IMG/VR virus record: IMGVR_UViG_3300033153_013649
Coordinates: 1 to 64,000 of that record
Strand: one strand, 5' to 3'
Source: a virus
Length of the DNA stretch: 64,000 bases
Part shown: piece after piece, positions 1 through 8,683 of the stretch
Numbering within the stretch: position 1 is the stretch's first letter
Layout: each line of letters starts with the position of its first letter
The notes under the pieces: model-generated
Seen by the model: only the letters and a program-made list of their open reading frames with translations
What the model was told of the DNA's origin: nothing
Databases searched by the model: none
Position numbers and translations under genes: made by a program

Positions 1-13
1 ATTAATACTAAAA

Positions 14-418
14 ATGATACGAGCAGCAAATTCTGAAGATTTTGTTGATTTTAAAGAAAACTTTGATGAAGTAATGATCGATAAAATGGATGATTACTTT
101 GAAGATCGATCAGAGAAGATGTTTCAAGAAACTAGAGGGAAAACTTTATTAGAAAGATTACTTTCAGATCCGCAAGTTGATTTACAAATTGTATTGAAAG
201 AAATTATTAAAAGAATCCCAGATGATCTCAAAAAATTAAAAACAATTAAAGATTCAGCTAAAGCTCTATTAAAAAAAGAATATTTAACAAGAGATGATAT
301 AATAACAAATATACTCGATCCATTAATGTTATCTCGTAGTACAGCTAATACAATGGCAATTGATATTAATAATATTTTAAAGAATTTAAAAAGATCACAG
401 AAACAACAAGGAATATAA
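14..418 (+). CDS. Unknown protein before the prohead protease, possibly 5' truncated
   Basis: I do not recognise this 134-residue, highly charged, helical protein by sequence. It ends five bases before the prohead protease start. In T4 the small prohead core genes 67 and 68 occupy this place, so a core-protein role is a positional guess only. The frame stays open to the left edge of the window and no ribosome site is visible in the 13 bases before the ATG, so the true start may lie outside and this may be the C-terminal part of a longer protein. Confidence 0.6.
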   Translation: MIRAANSEDFVDFKENFDEVMIDKMDDYFEDRSEKMFQETRGKTLLERLLSDPQVDLQIVLKEIIKRIPDDLKKLKTIKDSAKALLKKEYLTRDDIITNILDPLMLSRSTANTMAIDINNILKNLKRSQKQQGI

Positions 419-422
419 AATA

Positions 423-1085
423 ATGAATAATTTATTTCCTCTCTTCGAAATGGCTTGTGATATTGAACAAGACATTATTACCGAAGAAAAATCTGGTATT
501 AAAAATATCTATTTAAAAGGGATATATTCACAAGGGGATATTAAAAATAATAATAATCGATCTTATCCAACTTCTGTTTTAGAAAGAGAAATTAAAAAGC
601 TTCAACCTAAAATTTCTTCTGGAATTGGATACGGAGAATTCGGACATCCAAAAACTATTGAAGAAATAAAAGAAATTAATCCTTCAAATGTTTCTCATAG
701 GATCGTTGAAATTAAAAAAAATAAAAACGAATTTCTGGGTAAATCGGTTTTAATTCCCGAAGGTCTCGGAAAAATGGCTATTCAAATGGTTGAAACAGGA
801 GGAAAGTTAGCTATTTCTTCAAGAGGATTAGGATCAGTAAATCGTAAAACTGGAATTGTTGAAAGTAATTATAGAATGATTACGTACGATCTCTGTTTTG
901 ATCCTGGTATGCCAAAAGCACAACAAACTGCAATTATGGAATCGAAAGATTTCTTTTTAGGAGAAAGATATTTTACAGAAGAAGAATGGAAAGTAATAGA
1001 AAAAAATAGATCACGAATACTAGAAACAGCGTTTTTTAGAACTGATTTACTTTCTGGATTATTAAAAATTCGTGATTCGATTTAA
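423..1085 (+). CDS. gp21: Prohead core serine protease, T4 gp21-like
   Basis: This 220-residue protein matches the T4 prohead protease family, which cleaves scaffold, capsid and internal proteins after L/I-x-E during head maturation. The family's two catalytic signatures are present: GEFGHP with His75, and AISSRGLGSV with the nucleophile at Ser132 or Ser133. Its own N-terminus contains L-F-E at residues 7-9, a possible self-processing site. It lies directly upstream of scaffold and major capsid genes, as in T4. The start is preceded by the short intergenic AATAAAATA and no strong Shine-Dalgarno, so translation may be coupled to the upstream gene. Confidence 0.9.
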   Translation: MNNLFPLFEMACDIEQDIITEEKSGIKNIYLKGIYSQGDIKNNNNRSYPTSVLEREIKKLQPKISSGIGYGEFGHPKTIEEIKEINPSNVSHRIVEIKKNKNEFLGKSVLIPEGLGKMAIQMVETGGKLAISSRGLGSVNRKTGIVESNYRMITYDLCFDPGMPKAQQTAIMESKDFFLGERYFTEEEWKVIEKNRSRILETAFFRTDLLSGLLKIRDSI

Positions 1086-1097
1086 AATATTTAAATT

Positions 1098-1105
1098 TAT
1101 AAATA
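1098..1105 (+). promoter_or_regulatory. Late promoter TATAAATA upstream of scaffold gene
   Basis: An exact TATAAATA, the T4 late promoter -10 element read by gp55, sits 60 bases before the scaffold start. There is no -35 element, as expected for this class. Confidence 0.7.
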
Positions 1106-1165
1106 ATATAAAGAAGTAATTGTAATATTAAAATATCATTTTAAAATTAAAGGGAATCAAATATA

Positions 1166-2056
1166 ATGGACAAAATCAAAATATTATTGGAAGAGCTTTC
1201 CAAAGATAAACCAGAAATTTTTGATAAAGATTTTTCTGATAAACTTTTTAAAGTAATTGAAGAAGTAGTCGAAGCTAAAGTAGAAGAAAAATATTCCAAA
1301 AAACTCGACGAAGAACTTTCCGAAGCAAAAACAAAGCTTGAGAAAGATTTGAGAACTCAAATTTCTGAAGAAACTAAAATTCAGATGAAAGAAGATCTTG
1401 ATAAATTAGTTAATACCCTTGATATTTTCTGTGAAGAAGCTTTTAAGGAATTTTCAGAGGAACATTCTGAAAAAATTGATGAATCAATTAAATCTAATGT
1501 TTCTTTAGATGTCGTTGAAAAACTTCGTGATGTTCTCGAAGAACATGGAATTAAATCTAATGAAACTCAGGTTAACGAAGAAGAATGGCAAGAAAAAGTT
1601 GATGCTTTAAACAGAACTATTGCTAATCTTACTCAAGAACTTTCTGAATCAAATCGTTCTAATGTCGCAAAAGAAGCCGTTGAAATCGTTGAAAGGCTTA
1701 CTGATGATTTAACTCTTGAACAAAAATCGAGAGTAACAAGACTTATTGAAGATTATGAAATCGATGATCTTGAACTATTTGAAAAGAAAGTTAAAAGTTT
1801 AATTAATCTTCTTGGATTATCTGAACAAGACGATGAAGATGAAGATGAAGAAGATGAAGATGAAGATAAAAACGGAAAGAAGAAAAAAGACAGAGAAAAG
1901 GTAAAAGAAGACTTTCTTAGAAATTCCGAAGAAAAAGAAGATAATAAGAACGTTTTAACTGAAAAAATTCCAGCTTTTACTGGAGTTACTAGCGGTCCTA
2001 ATCTAATGTCTAGAGTTAAACTTAATTTAGCCAAAAAACTGTATGAAGAAAAATAA
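1166..2056 (+). CDS. gp22: Prohead scaffolding core protein, T4 gp22-like
   Basis: This 296-residue protein is almost entirely charged and helical, with long coiled-coil-like stretches from about residue 20 to 215, then an Asp/Glu run (222-234) and a Lys-rich patch. That composition, its size and its position between protease and major capsid genes identify it as the assembly core protein. L-T-E at 264-266 fits the protease consensus and would release a short C-terminal peptide; L-S-E at 51-53 and 218-220 are further candidates. A late promoter and an AAAGGGAA ribosome site precede it. Identification rests on context and composition, because scaffold sequences diverge strongly. Confidence 0.8.
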   Translation: MDKIKILLEELSKDKPEIFDKDFSDKLFKVIEEVVEAKVEEKYSKKLDEELSEAKTKLEKDLRTQISEETKIQMKEDLDKLVNTLDIFCEEAFKEFSEEHSEKIDESIKSNVSLDVVEKLRDVLEEHGIKSNETQVNEEEWQEKVDALNRTIANLTQELSESNRSNVAKEAVEIVERLTDDLTLEQKSRVTRLIEDYEIDDLELFEKKVKSLINLLGLSEQDDEDEDEEDEDEDKNGKKKKDREKVKEDFLRNSEEKEDNKNVLTEKIPAFTGVTSGPNLMSRVKLNLAKKLYEEK

Positions 2057-2085
2057 TAATGATCATCATCTAAAAAAATTAAAAT

Positions 2086-2093
2086 TATAAATA
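2086..2093 (+). promoter_or_regulatory. Late promoter TATAAATA upstream of major capsid gene
   Basis: An exact TATAAATA lies 47 bases before the capsid ATG, in the short gap after the scaffold gene. It would give the most abundant virion protein its own late transcript. Confidence 0.75.
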
Positions 2094-2139
2094 GTAATGT
2101 ACTATGAAATATTGAACTTACAAATAAGGATTATAAAAA

Positions 2140-3687
2140 ATGCAAAAAGATAAAAATTTGAAAGATGTAATCATAGATTCTTATATTGAAAGTCTTTCCG
2201 AAGATAAATTATTTTCTAATGAACGAATAAAGGAAACTACTCGTATTATTCTTGAGAATCAATTTAATGATTTCGTCGAAACTACAAAAATTAGTCCGAA
2301 TAGAATCGCTGCACAATTAGTAGACAAAGAAGTTCTTGAATCTGCTGGTTTAACTGAAGTAGCTTCTTCGTATAGTTCTCAAGGAACTGAAGCGGCAGCC
2401 GGAGATATTGCACGATTCGGAGAAATTTATATGCCTATTGCAGCTAAAGTTATTCCGAGTCTCGTTATTAATAATATGGTCGGTGTACAACCGATGACTC
2501 AACCGAACGGCTTTGTATATGCAATGAGAGCTTTCTATGGAACAGGACCTTACGATTCAACTTCAGATCGTCAGGGAGCAAAATATCCGGGTTCGTCTGC
2601 TGCTATTGGCGATACTCAAATTATTAAAGTTGCTTCAGCTACAGGAATTTCAAAAGGTTCTTATCTTATTGATTCGGGAGATGCAGTAGAAGCTCTTGTA
2701 CTTCATATTGAAGATACGCTGATTGTAGTAAAGCATCTTAAAGCTTCAGTATTCGCCGTTTCTGACTCAATTGAAATTCAATCGGCTGCCGATCAAACTT
2801 ATTCCGGTGAAGATACAACCATTTCAGCAGTTTATACAAATGAAATAGCACAATCTCAAGGATTGTTTAAATATTATTCTGGATATTCTGGAACTTCTGC
2901 TTATACAACCGATCAAGGTATGTATGCAACTGATGTTGGTCAAGTAAATATCAAAATTGAAAGATCTACAGTAGAAGCTAAGACTCGTCAGCTCTTCGCT
3001 GAATATCCAATTGAAGCAGAACAAGATTTAAGAGCGATTCATAAACGTGATCTTCGGGCTGAACTTTCTGAACTTACTGCTGGAACAATTGTAAATGAAA
3101 TAGCAAAAGAATTTATTGACGAAATTGATGCAGGTGCTGATTCCGGTGGATCAACTACCGTTTCTTATGCTTCAGACCTCGATGGAAGATGGGAATCTGA
3201 AAAATTCCGTTCACTTTTTACTCGTCTTGTAAAGCTTTCTAATGATATTGCTATTGATACTCGTCTTGGACCGGGTAATTTTATTATTGCTTCTTCTGGA
3301 GTAACAACTGCTCTTTCTCAGTTAGATGGATTTAGTGCACATCCTCTTCCAAATCAAGCTACTTTTAATAATATTTCTAAAATAGGAGCTGATTGGTATG
3401 TGGGTAATATCGCAGGTATGTTCGATGTATATCGTGATATTTGGGCAACAACTGAATATGCAGTAGTTGGACGTAAAGGACCTAATGAATGGGACGCTGG
3501 AGTATTTTTCTTGCCTTATGTTCCTCTTCAGTTCTTTGCAGGAGTTACTCAAGAGAATTTACAGCCTAAGATGAAATTCATGAGCCGTTATGGAAAAATT
3601 GGACACATCTTGAGAACCAACAACGACGTTGCTGACTCTCGTTATTATAGAAAACTCACAGTTTCTGATATGTGGCCGGTTGCATAA
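2140..3687 (+). CDS. gp23: Major capsid protein, T4 gp23-like
   Basis: A 515-residue T4-type (HK97-fold) major capsid protein. It follows protease and scaffold genes and has the family's layout: a charged N-terminal delta region, then a body beginning GDIARFGEIYMPIAAKVIP. L-T-E at residues 71-73 (ESAGLTE/VASSYSS) matches the protease consensus and lies near the T4 cleavage site (residue 65), so the mature chain probably starts at Val74. The C-terminal part includes PLQFFAGVTQENLQPK and RYGKIGHILRTN. An AAGGAT ribosome site and a late promoter precede it, and a strong terminator follows, indicating a high-level transcript that ends here. Confidence 0.93.
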   Translation: MQKDKNLKDVIIDSYIESLSEDKLFSNERIKETTRIILENQFNDFVETTKISPNRIAAQLVDKEVLESAGLTEVASSYSSQGTEAAAGDIARFGEIYMPIAAKVIPSLVINNMVGVQPMTQPNGFVYAMRAFYGTGPYDSTSDRQGAKYPGSSAAIGDTQIIKVASATGISKGSYLIDSGDAVEALVLHIEDTLIVVKHLKASVFAVSDSIEIQSAADQTYSGEDTTISAVYTNEIAQSQGLFKYYSGYSGTSAYTTDQGMYATDVGQVNIKIERSTVEAKTRQLFAEYPIEAEQDLRAIHKRDLRAELSELTAGTIVNEIAKEFIDEIDAGADSGGSTTVSYASDLDGRWESEKFRSLFTRLVKLSNDIAIDTRLGPGNFIIASSGVTTALSQLDGFSAHPLPNQATFNNISKIGADWYVGNIAGMFDVYRDIWATTEYAVVGRKGPNEWDAGVFFLPYVPLQFFAGVTQENLQPKMKFMSRYGKIGHILRTNNDVADSRYYRKLTVSDMWPVA

Positions 3688-3712
3688 AATAAAGATTGAA
3701 ATTGAACAAATT

Positions 3713-3745
3713 AATAATCCCAGGAAACTTCTGGGATTATTTTTG
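3713..3745 (+). terminator. Intrinsic terminator after major capsid gene
   Basis: A perfect 11-bp stem (AATAATCCCAG pairing with CTGGGATTATT) with a 7-base loop runs into a T-rich tail. It closes the scaffold/capsid transcript and separates it from the homing endonuclease gene. Confidence 0.85.
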
Positions 3746-3803
3746 TTTTAAATTATATATATTAAGGTAAAGATAAACTTCATGACAAAATAAGGAAAGA
3801 AAA

Positions 3804-5294
3804 TTGTTTATAAGAGAATTTAAAGGGCTTCTTAAAGAAAAATATAATAAAGATATATCCAATTTTAATAATAAATCTTTAATAAATATTATTCGGCATC
3901 AAGGAATTTCAAACCTTTTATTTAAAGAAATAGAGGTTAATAATATAGGGGAAGGTTTATATTGTATTTTAAACGAGATTAAAGAAAAACCTAAATGTTT
4001 TTGTGGAAAAGAACTAAAATATATTAATTTTTCAAAAGGATATAGAGAATTTTGTTCTTTAAAATGTAAAACAAAAGGTGTTAGAAATAGAACTGTTCAA
4101 ACCTGTCTTAAAAAATATGGAACAACTACTCCATTATCAAATAAAAAGATACGACAAAAAAGCATTAATACCTGGATGAAAAAATATGGGGTTAATAATC
4201 CTTCTAAATCAAAAGAAATTATTCAAAAACTTCAAAAAAAATCAAAAAATACTTTAAAAAAAGAATTTTATAATTCATTATTCGACGAGAGATTAAATAA
4301 AAAAATTAAACCATTATTTAAATTTGAAGAATATGAAGACGTAAAAAAAGAATATTTCTGGGAATGTTTACAATGTAATAATAAATTTTATAGTAATATC
4401 ATATCAGGAAAAATACCAAGATGTCCAAAATGTTTTCCGAGAGATTCATCTTTTTTAGAAAAAGAAATTATAAACTTTATTATTTCTATAATTGGAACCG
4501 AAAAAATTAAAATTAATGATCGATCTTTTATATATCCTTATGAATTAGATACAGTAATTCCTTCTAAGAAGATAGCTATAGAATTCAATGGATTATATAG
4601 TCATTCCGAATTAAGCGGAAAAGATAGAAACTATCATTTGAATAAAACCGAAAAGTGTAAGGAAAAAGGCTATCAATTGATACAAATCTTTGAAGACGAA
4701 TGGCTAGACAAACAAGAAATAGTTAAAAGTATTTTAAAAGCTAAATTAGATTTATTTGACAGAAGAATTTATGCAAGAAAATGTATAATTAAAGAAGTAA
4801 GTAATAAAAAATCCCGGGATTTTCTTGAAAAAAATCATATCCAAGGACCAATTAATTCTTCCATAAACTATGGACTTTATTATGAAGAAGAATTAATATC
4901 TTTAGTTTGTTTTTCTAAATCCAGATTCTCTAAAAATTATGATTATGAATTATTAAGATTTTGTACTTCTTTAAATATTCAAGTAATAGGAGGATTTTCT
5001 AAACTCTTAAAATATTTTCAAAAAGTTAAACCAGAAGCAAACTTGATTTCATATTGTGATATTAGATACTCAAACGGCCAAGGATATTTAAATTCTGGAT
5101 GGAAACTTTTATATCAATCAAAACCAAATTATTGGTATTTTAATCAAAATCGAATTTTAGAATCAAGAATGAAATATCAAAAACACAAAATACCAAATGT
5201 AAATTTAAGCTTGACCGAATGGGAAAATATGCAGTTAAATGGATATGATAGAATATGGGATTGTGGGAACTTGGTTTTTTGTTTTTATAAATAA
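3804..5294 (+). CDS. Vsr-like (EDxHD) homing endonuclease, copy 1
   Basis: A 496-residue modular free-standing endonuclease. In order: a Cys cluster (C65, C67, C84, C88), DNA-binding repeats of the type KYGVNNPSKS at 103-140, a second zinc cluster (C188, C191, C207, C210), then a Vsr-like nuclease core with YELDTVIPSKKIAIEFNG and YSHSE (E247, D249, E260, H267). The last 160 residues form a separate domain (finding on the C-terminal module). The start is TTG; AAGGAAAG ends 4 bases before it and no in-frame ATG precedes the conserved part. It is inserted right after the capsid gene and is paralogous to the gene at 17477. The usual W before the catalytic H is S here. Confidence 0.85.
   Translation: MFIREFKGLLKEKYNKDISNFNNKSLINIIRHQGISNLLFKEIEVNNIGEGLYCILNEIKEKPKCFCGKELKYINFSKGYREFCSLKCKTKGVRNRTVQTCLKKYGTTTPLSNKKIRQKSINTWMKKYGVNNPSKSKEIIQKLQKKSKNTLKKEFYNSLFDERLNKKIKPLFKFEEYEDVKKEYFWECLQCNNKFYSNIISGKIPRCPKCFPRDSSFLEKEIINFIISIIGTEKIKINDRSFIYPYELDTVIPSKKIAIEFNGLYSHSELSGKDRNYHLNKTEKCKEKGYQLIQIFEDEWLDKQEIVKSILKAKLDLFDRRIYARKCIIKEVSNKKSRDFLEKNHIQGPINSSINYGLYYEEELISLVCFSKSRFSKNYDYELLRFCTSLNIQVIGGFSKLLKYFQKVKPEANLISYCDIRYSNGQGYLNSGWKLLYQSKPNYWYFNQNRILESRMKYQKHKIPNVNLSLTEWENMQLNGYDRIWDCGNLVFCFYK
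4698..4749 (+). repeat. 52-bp exact repeat shared with 18500-18551
   Basis: These 52 bases are identical to the second homing endonuclease gene, in the segment encoding EWLDKQEIVKSILKAKL. Flanking codons differ, so the identity exceeds what protein conservation requires. Confidence 0.9.
4821..4861 (+). repeat. 41-bp exact repeat shared with 18623-18663
   Basis: These 41 bases, encoding FLEKNHIQGPINSS, are identical to those in the second homing endonuclease gene. They are a second island of exact identity between the two copies. Confidence 0.9.
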
Positions 5295-5317
5295 TTAAAA
5301 GAAGTTTTATTCAGTTG

Positions 5318-5352
5318 AGGGGTAAGGTTTTTCTTCTCCTTTACTTACCCCT
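5318..5352 (+). terminator. Possible hairpin after homing endonuclease 1
   Basis: A 9-bp stem (AGGGGTAAG with CTTACCCCT) with a 17-base T-rich loop lies between the endonuclease and the next virion gene. There is no clear U-run after it, so it may be a weak terminator or a processing structure. Confidence 0.4.
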
Positions 5353-5382
5353 TCTTCTGATATTAAATAAAAAGGAAATATT

Positions 5383-5763
5383 ATGGAATTTATATTTACA
5401 AGATTAAGACCAAATATAAAATCATCAATGACTTTTTCTGATTATAGACCTCATAGATATATAACTTTTATTCCTGGTGAATGGAAGAAAGTACATCCTT
5501 CCGTTTTTCAGAATAATAAAAAATATTTAGAATTAAAAAGAAAAACTGAATCTATATTAAAAACCGAAGAAAGAGAAGATTCTGAAGCATCCGAAGAATT
5601 AATCGAAATTCTTACCGATAAAGCTCCAGATGCTCTCGAAGTAGAAATTGAAGAAATGGACGGAGAAGTTGAACCGGAAAAAGCTTGGACAATTGAGGAT
5701 ATGCCTCCCGGATTATCTTATTATAAACAACGCAAATGGAAGAAAGAAAAAGGACTTTTATAA
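5383..5763 (+). CDS. Small acidic protein of unknown function, virion gene cluster
   Basis: A 126-residue protein I do not recognise. Residues 1-45 include a compact stretch (FSDYRPHRYITFIPGEWKK) of the kind seen in small head-completion proteins. The middle (60-100) is strongly acidic, and the C-terminus (PPGLSYYKQRKWKKEKG) is basic. Its stop codon overlaps the start of the gp13-like neck gene (TAATG), so the two are probably translationally coupled. An AAAAGGAAA ribosome site lies 7 bases before the ATG. Confidence 0.7.
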   Translation: MEFIFTRLRPNIKSSMTFSDYRPHRYITFIPGEWKKVHPSVFQNNKKYLELKRKTESILKTEEREDSEASEELIEILTDKAPDALEVEIEEMDGEVEPEKAWTIEDMPPGLSYYKQRKWKKEKGLL

Positions 5764-6434
5764 TGTCTAAAGCAAATCCAACAAATTTATCTGAATTAAA
5801 AGATTATATAAAAGCTAAACTCGGTTATCCTATAGTTTCAATTGAAATTGATGACGATCAGTTAAATATTGTTATAGCTGATACTTTAGAAAAATTTTAT
5901 GAATATAATTATGATGGATCTGAAGAAAAATTTATTGAAATAACAATTGAAGCAACTTCTGTTTCGAATGGAGAATATGTTTTTGATGGAAGTACAGACC
6001 CGGATAATATTATTGCTATTAAAAAGGTTTGGGGATATGATACAATTGTCGAAGCATCATTAAGAGGAACTACTGAATCCTTTTATCAAATTATGAAAAA
6101 TAAAGAATATAAATTTGATTATAATCCCTATAATAATACTCTTCGAATATTCGATCAATTAGATACAGATAGAAAATTTTTAATTGCATATTTAGTTCCT
6201 ATAAATGCAGAATCTAATCCTTCTGTATATAATGATAAAACAGTTAAACAATATGCAACAGCACTAGCTAAAGTACAATGGGGAACAAATTTAGGAAAAT
6301 ACGGATCAGTAATTCTTCCTGGAGATATGGAATTAAAGGGAGATGATATATTAACTGAAGGTAAAGAAGAGCTTGAAAGAGCAGAAGAATCAATGGATAG
6401 TCATTCGTTCCCTGCTTTACCTATAATAGCTTAA
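5763..6434 (+). CDS. gp13: Neck protein, T4 gp13-like
   Basis: A 223-residue protein opening with NPTNLSELKDYIKAKLGYPI and continuing with IEIDDDQLNIVIADTLEKFYEYNYDGSEEKF. That N-terminal pattern is typical of gp13-like neck proteins of T4 relatives, which close the head after packaging and form the tail docking site. It is followed by a gp14-like and a gp15-like gene, which strengthens the call. I chose ATG 5763, which overlaps the upstream stop codon, over an in-frame ATG at 5736 that would begin inside the previous gene and add nine unconserved residues. Confidence 0.7.
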   Translation: MSKANPTNLSELKDYIKAKLGYPIVSIEIDDDQLNIVIADTLEKFYEYNYDGSEEKFIEITIEATSVSNGEYVFDGSTDPDNIIAIKKVWGYDTIVEASLRGTTESFYQIMKNKEYKFDYNPYNNTLRIFDQLDTDRKFLIAYLVPINAESNPSVYNDKTVKQYATALAKVQWGTNLGKYGSVILPGDMELKGDDILTEGKEELERAEESMDSHSFPALPIIA

Positions 6435-6454
6435 AAAAATTATAAGGAAAAAAT

Positions 6455-6787
6455 ATGAAATATAGAGAAATTTTAGAAGTTAAAAAAGAGAAAAAAGATG
6501 TCCAGTATTTTTTCGATGAATTAGGAGATCTGGATGATACCCGGGCGCTAGGATTTTATGGGATTTTAAAAGATAATACATACTATCTTTTGAGTTCTGA
6601 TAGTGAAAATCCATCTATTTTTCAGAAAGCTACCCCAAAAGATCAAAAAAGATTAAAAATGCATTTTAAAAAGAAATTAATGCGTTTTGTCGATAAGAAA
6701 GAATTTCAAACTGCATTAGCGGGGGAATTTCATGGAAAAACTATAAAGATTGAAGATAAAACCCGTGGTTGGTCAGAAGGAGAATAA
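6455..6787 (+). CDS. Unknown protein with capsid-targeting-like N-terminus
   Basis: A 110-residue protein of no recognised family. Its first eight residues, MKYREILE, fit the pattern of T4 capsid-targeting peptides, which end in L/I-x-E and are removed by the prohead protease; cleavage would leave a basic mature protein of about 102 residues. It lies between the two neck genes and has an AAGGAAAAA ribosome site. A packaged internal protein is an inference from the N-terminus alone. Confidence 0.7.
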   Translation: MKYREILEVKKEKKDVQYFFDELGDLDDTRALGFYGILKDNTYYLLSSDSENPSIFQKATPKDQKRLKMHFKKKLMRFVDKKEFQTALAGEFHGKTIKIEDKTRGWSEGE

Positions 6788-6827
6788 ATATTATTCTTTA
6801 CCAATAATGATATAAGGAATAAAAGTA

Positions 6828-7454
6828 ATGACTAAACCTGCAAACGCTTCGAAATGGTTTTCTTTCAATACTGATCATTTAGTTGATTATCAGAAAGCTT
6901 GTTTCGGAGAAGCAGTAAATCTTTTTGGCTGGAATTGTAAATATCTTCCAATAGAATTTGTAGAAGGGGATATTAATTGGGTATTCGGAGAAATTCCAAA
7001 GATCAAATATACTCAAGCTTTTGACTTAAGAATTCATATTGTTGGATATAAAGAATTATATGAAGCAATCGGTGATTACACTAAATTCGGTATGTTATTA
7101 ATGCCAGAAGGTTTAAAAGCTACCGTAGGAAAAGATGATTATAGAAGTATCGTAATTGATGGATCTGGAAATTTTATAAATCCACATCCGGGAGATCTGA
7201 TTATGTTTAGAATTCATAAAGATGACATAATCTTAGAAGTTACTGATGTTGGATTAATGTTTGATTCATATTACGATTTAGATCTTAAATTATATAACTA
7301 TGATGCTCTTACTACTATTAGTACTGATACTCCAGCAGATAATATTGATATTCCAGAAGATTTTCCATCTGATAATAATAATGAAAAGATAGAAGAGCAA
7401 AATGAACAATATCAGGATCACACAAAACGACATCAAACCTGGGGAGCTTATTAA
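6828..7454 (+). CDS. gp14: Neck protein, T4 gp14-like
   Basis: A 208-residue protein resembling T4 gp14, the second neck component joining head to tail. The N-terminal pattern (KWFSFNTDHLVDYQKACFGEAVNLFGWNCKYLP, described in parts) matches gp14 proteins, in which a helix is followed by an ALN-x-[FY]G-x-x-x-x-Y-[IL]P motif, here AVNLFGWNCKYLP. It sits between gp13-like and gp15-like genes as in T4. The last 45 residues are polar and acidic, probably flexible. It ends with an ATG overlap into the next gene (TTAATGG), suggesting coupling. Confidence 0.72.
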   Translation: MTKPANASKWFSFNTDHLVDYQKACFGEAVNLFGWNCKYLPIEFVEGDINWVFGEIPKIKYTQAFDLRIHIVGYKELYEAIGDYTKFGMLLMPEGLKATVGKDDYRSIVIDGSGNFINPHPGDLIMFRIHKDDIILEVTDVGLMFDSYYDLDLKLYNYDALTTISTDTPADNIDIPEDFPSDNNNEKIEEQNEQYQDHTKRHQTWGAY

Positions 7455-7816
7455 TGGGAAGATTTAAAGAATTATTAGAAGCAAAAGTTCCAAATGCTAA
7501 AACAATTGCTCAAAAAATTGTAAAAGAATTGAAAGGACCAGGATTTGGAATGACCGAAGCAGGAGGAAACGGACGAGCAATAGTAAAAGGATCAAATTTT
7601 CAAGTTTGGAATTCATATTATTATGATCGAAATAAGCAGCTAGCTAATCTTTATGACGGATGGAATCCTAAAGGAAAAAATCCTTATTATGCAAATTACT
7701 TTGGTGAAAAATATAATGTAGATTTTAAAATAGTAAAAGACGGAGAAAAAGATGAAGTAAAAAGAGATCTTTCTTGGGTATGGATAGAAATTAAAGTGAT
7801 TCCAAAAGGAGAATAA
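7454..7816 (+). CDS. Unknown protein with capsid-targeting-like N-terminus
   Basis: A 120-residue basic protein with an aromatic-rich middle (VWNSYYYDRNKQLANLYDGW) and no family I recognise. It starts MGRFKELLE, ending in L-L-E, which fits a prohead-protease cleavable capsid-targeting peptide. It is sandwiched with overlapping ends between gp14-like and gp15-like genes, so it is made with neck proteins. Packaging in the head is inferred, not shown. Confidence 0.7.
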   Translation: MGRFKELLEAKVPNAKTIAQKIVKELKGPGFGMTEAGGNGRAIVKGSNFQVWNSYYYDRNKQLANLYDGWNPKGKNPYYANYFGEKYNVDFKIVKDGEKDEVKRDLSWVWIEIKVIPKGE

Positions 7817-8670
7817 TGGCATATTATCATTTTAAAATTTTGGAAAAAATCACCAGCGGAATATTAGATCTTTTTAATGAAATATATATTAAAAAATGGA
7901 AATGGATCGGAGGGAGTTCTCAGTGGGAACTTCAAGATCATTTAGTTCCTATTGAAATAGCTACAAAAGGTAGAATTATTCGAGAATATGAAAATATTAA
8001 ATCTGGAACCATTCGAACCGGGGGAGCAGTAAAAAGACAAGCTAATATTCCTAGAATGGCTTTAATGCTTATAGATTTGAATTCAAAAGTTGAATTTAAA
8101 AATAGTTCTTTAAATCTAGTTAAAGGAGCTACAGCAAATGAATTAGGAATTTTGAAATATGTTCAAGCTCCCTTATGGTTACAAGGATCTTATGAATTAT
8201 CAATTATCACTAGAACTCTGGATGAAATGAGTCAGATCATAGAACAGATATTACCTAGATTCAATCCTCATTTTCCTATAAATGTTCGTATAATTCCAGA
8301 AATTGATTTAACAGTTTCTCTACCAATTACAGTTGAAGCAGCCGTTCCCTTTGAAATTGAAGAAGACTTAGATAAAGAATCAATTAGATTTATCCAAGCA
8401 ACTTTACAAGTTTTGGCTCCAATGCCAATATTTTCTCCATTAACAGAGGGGAAAATTATAAAAAAGATAATATCAAGTTTTGGTACACTAAATGCAGATG
8501 GAACTTACGCTTTACAAGAAATATTTAATGATTTTGCTTTCGATGGAGGGGCTGGAGCAGTTGAAACCTATACTTCAGAAGCAACTTTTGAATGGGATAC
8601 AGATATTGATGCTTCTGGAGCAATAGCTGAAGCAATATTATCAGAAACAACATTTACAATAAACGCATAA
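7816..8670 (+). CDS. gp15: Proximal tail sheath stabiliser / tail terminator, T4 gp15-like
   Basis: A 284-residue protein matching T4 gp15, which caps the tail tube and sheath and binds the neck. Diagnostic stretches are an IPRMALMLIDL segment (about residue 74), APLWLQGSYELSI, and IIEQILPRFNP followed by INVRIIPEIDLTVSLPI (about 137-175), corresponding to the T4 pattern of P-R-M, then V-E-Q-I-L-P-x-F, then I-P. The last 60 residues are extra and less conserved. It overlaps the previous gene by one base (TAATGG). Confidence 0.85.
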   Translation: MAYYHFKILEKITSGILDLFNEIYIKKWKWIGGSSQWELQDHLVPIEIATKGRIIREYENIKSGTIRTGGAVKRQANIPRMALMLIDLNSKVEFKNSSLNLVKGATANELGILKYVQAPLWLQGSYELSIITRTLDEMSQIIEQILPRFNPHFPINVRIIPEIDLTVSLPITVEAAVPFEIEEDLDKESIRFIQATLQVLAPMPIFSPLTEGKIIKKIISSFGTLNADGTYALQEIFNDFAFDGGAGAVETYTSEATFEWDTDIDASGAIAEAILSETTFTINA

Positions 8671-8683
8671 AAGAGGACAAAAA

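Noticed and set aside
1753-2034. Reverse-strand ORF rich in serine and phenylalanine
   Set aside because: It is the antisense of the scaffold gene's acidic and lysine runs; low complexity and no ribosome site or promoter.
5736-5762. ATG at 5736 as the start of the gp13-like gene
   Set aside because: It lies inside the upstream gene and adds unconserved residues; ATG 5763 overlaps the upstream stop and begins the conserved NPTNLSELKDYI segment.
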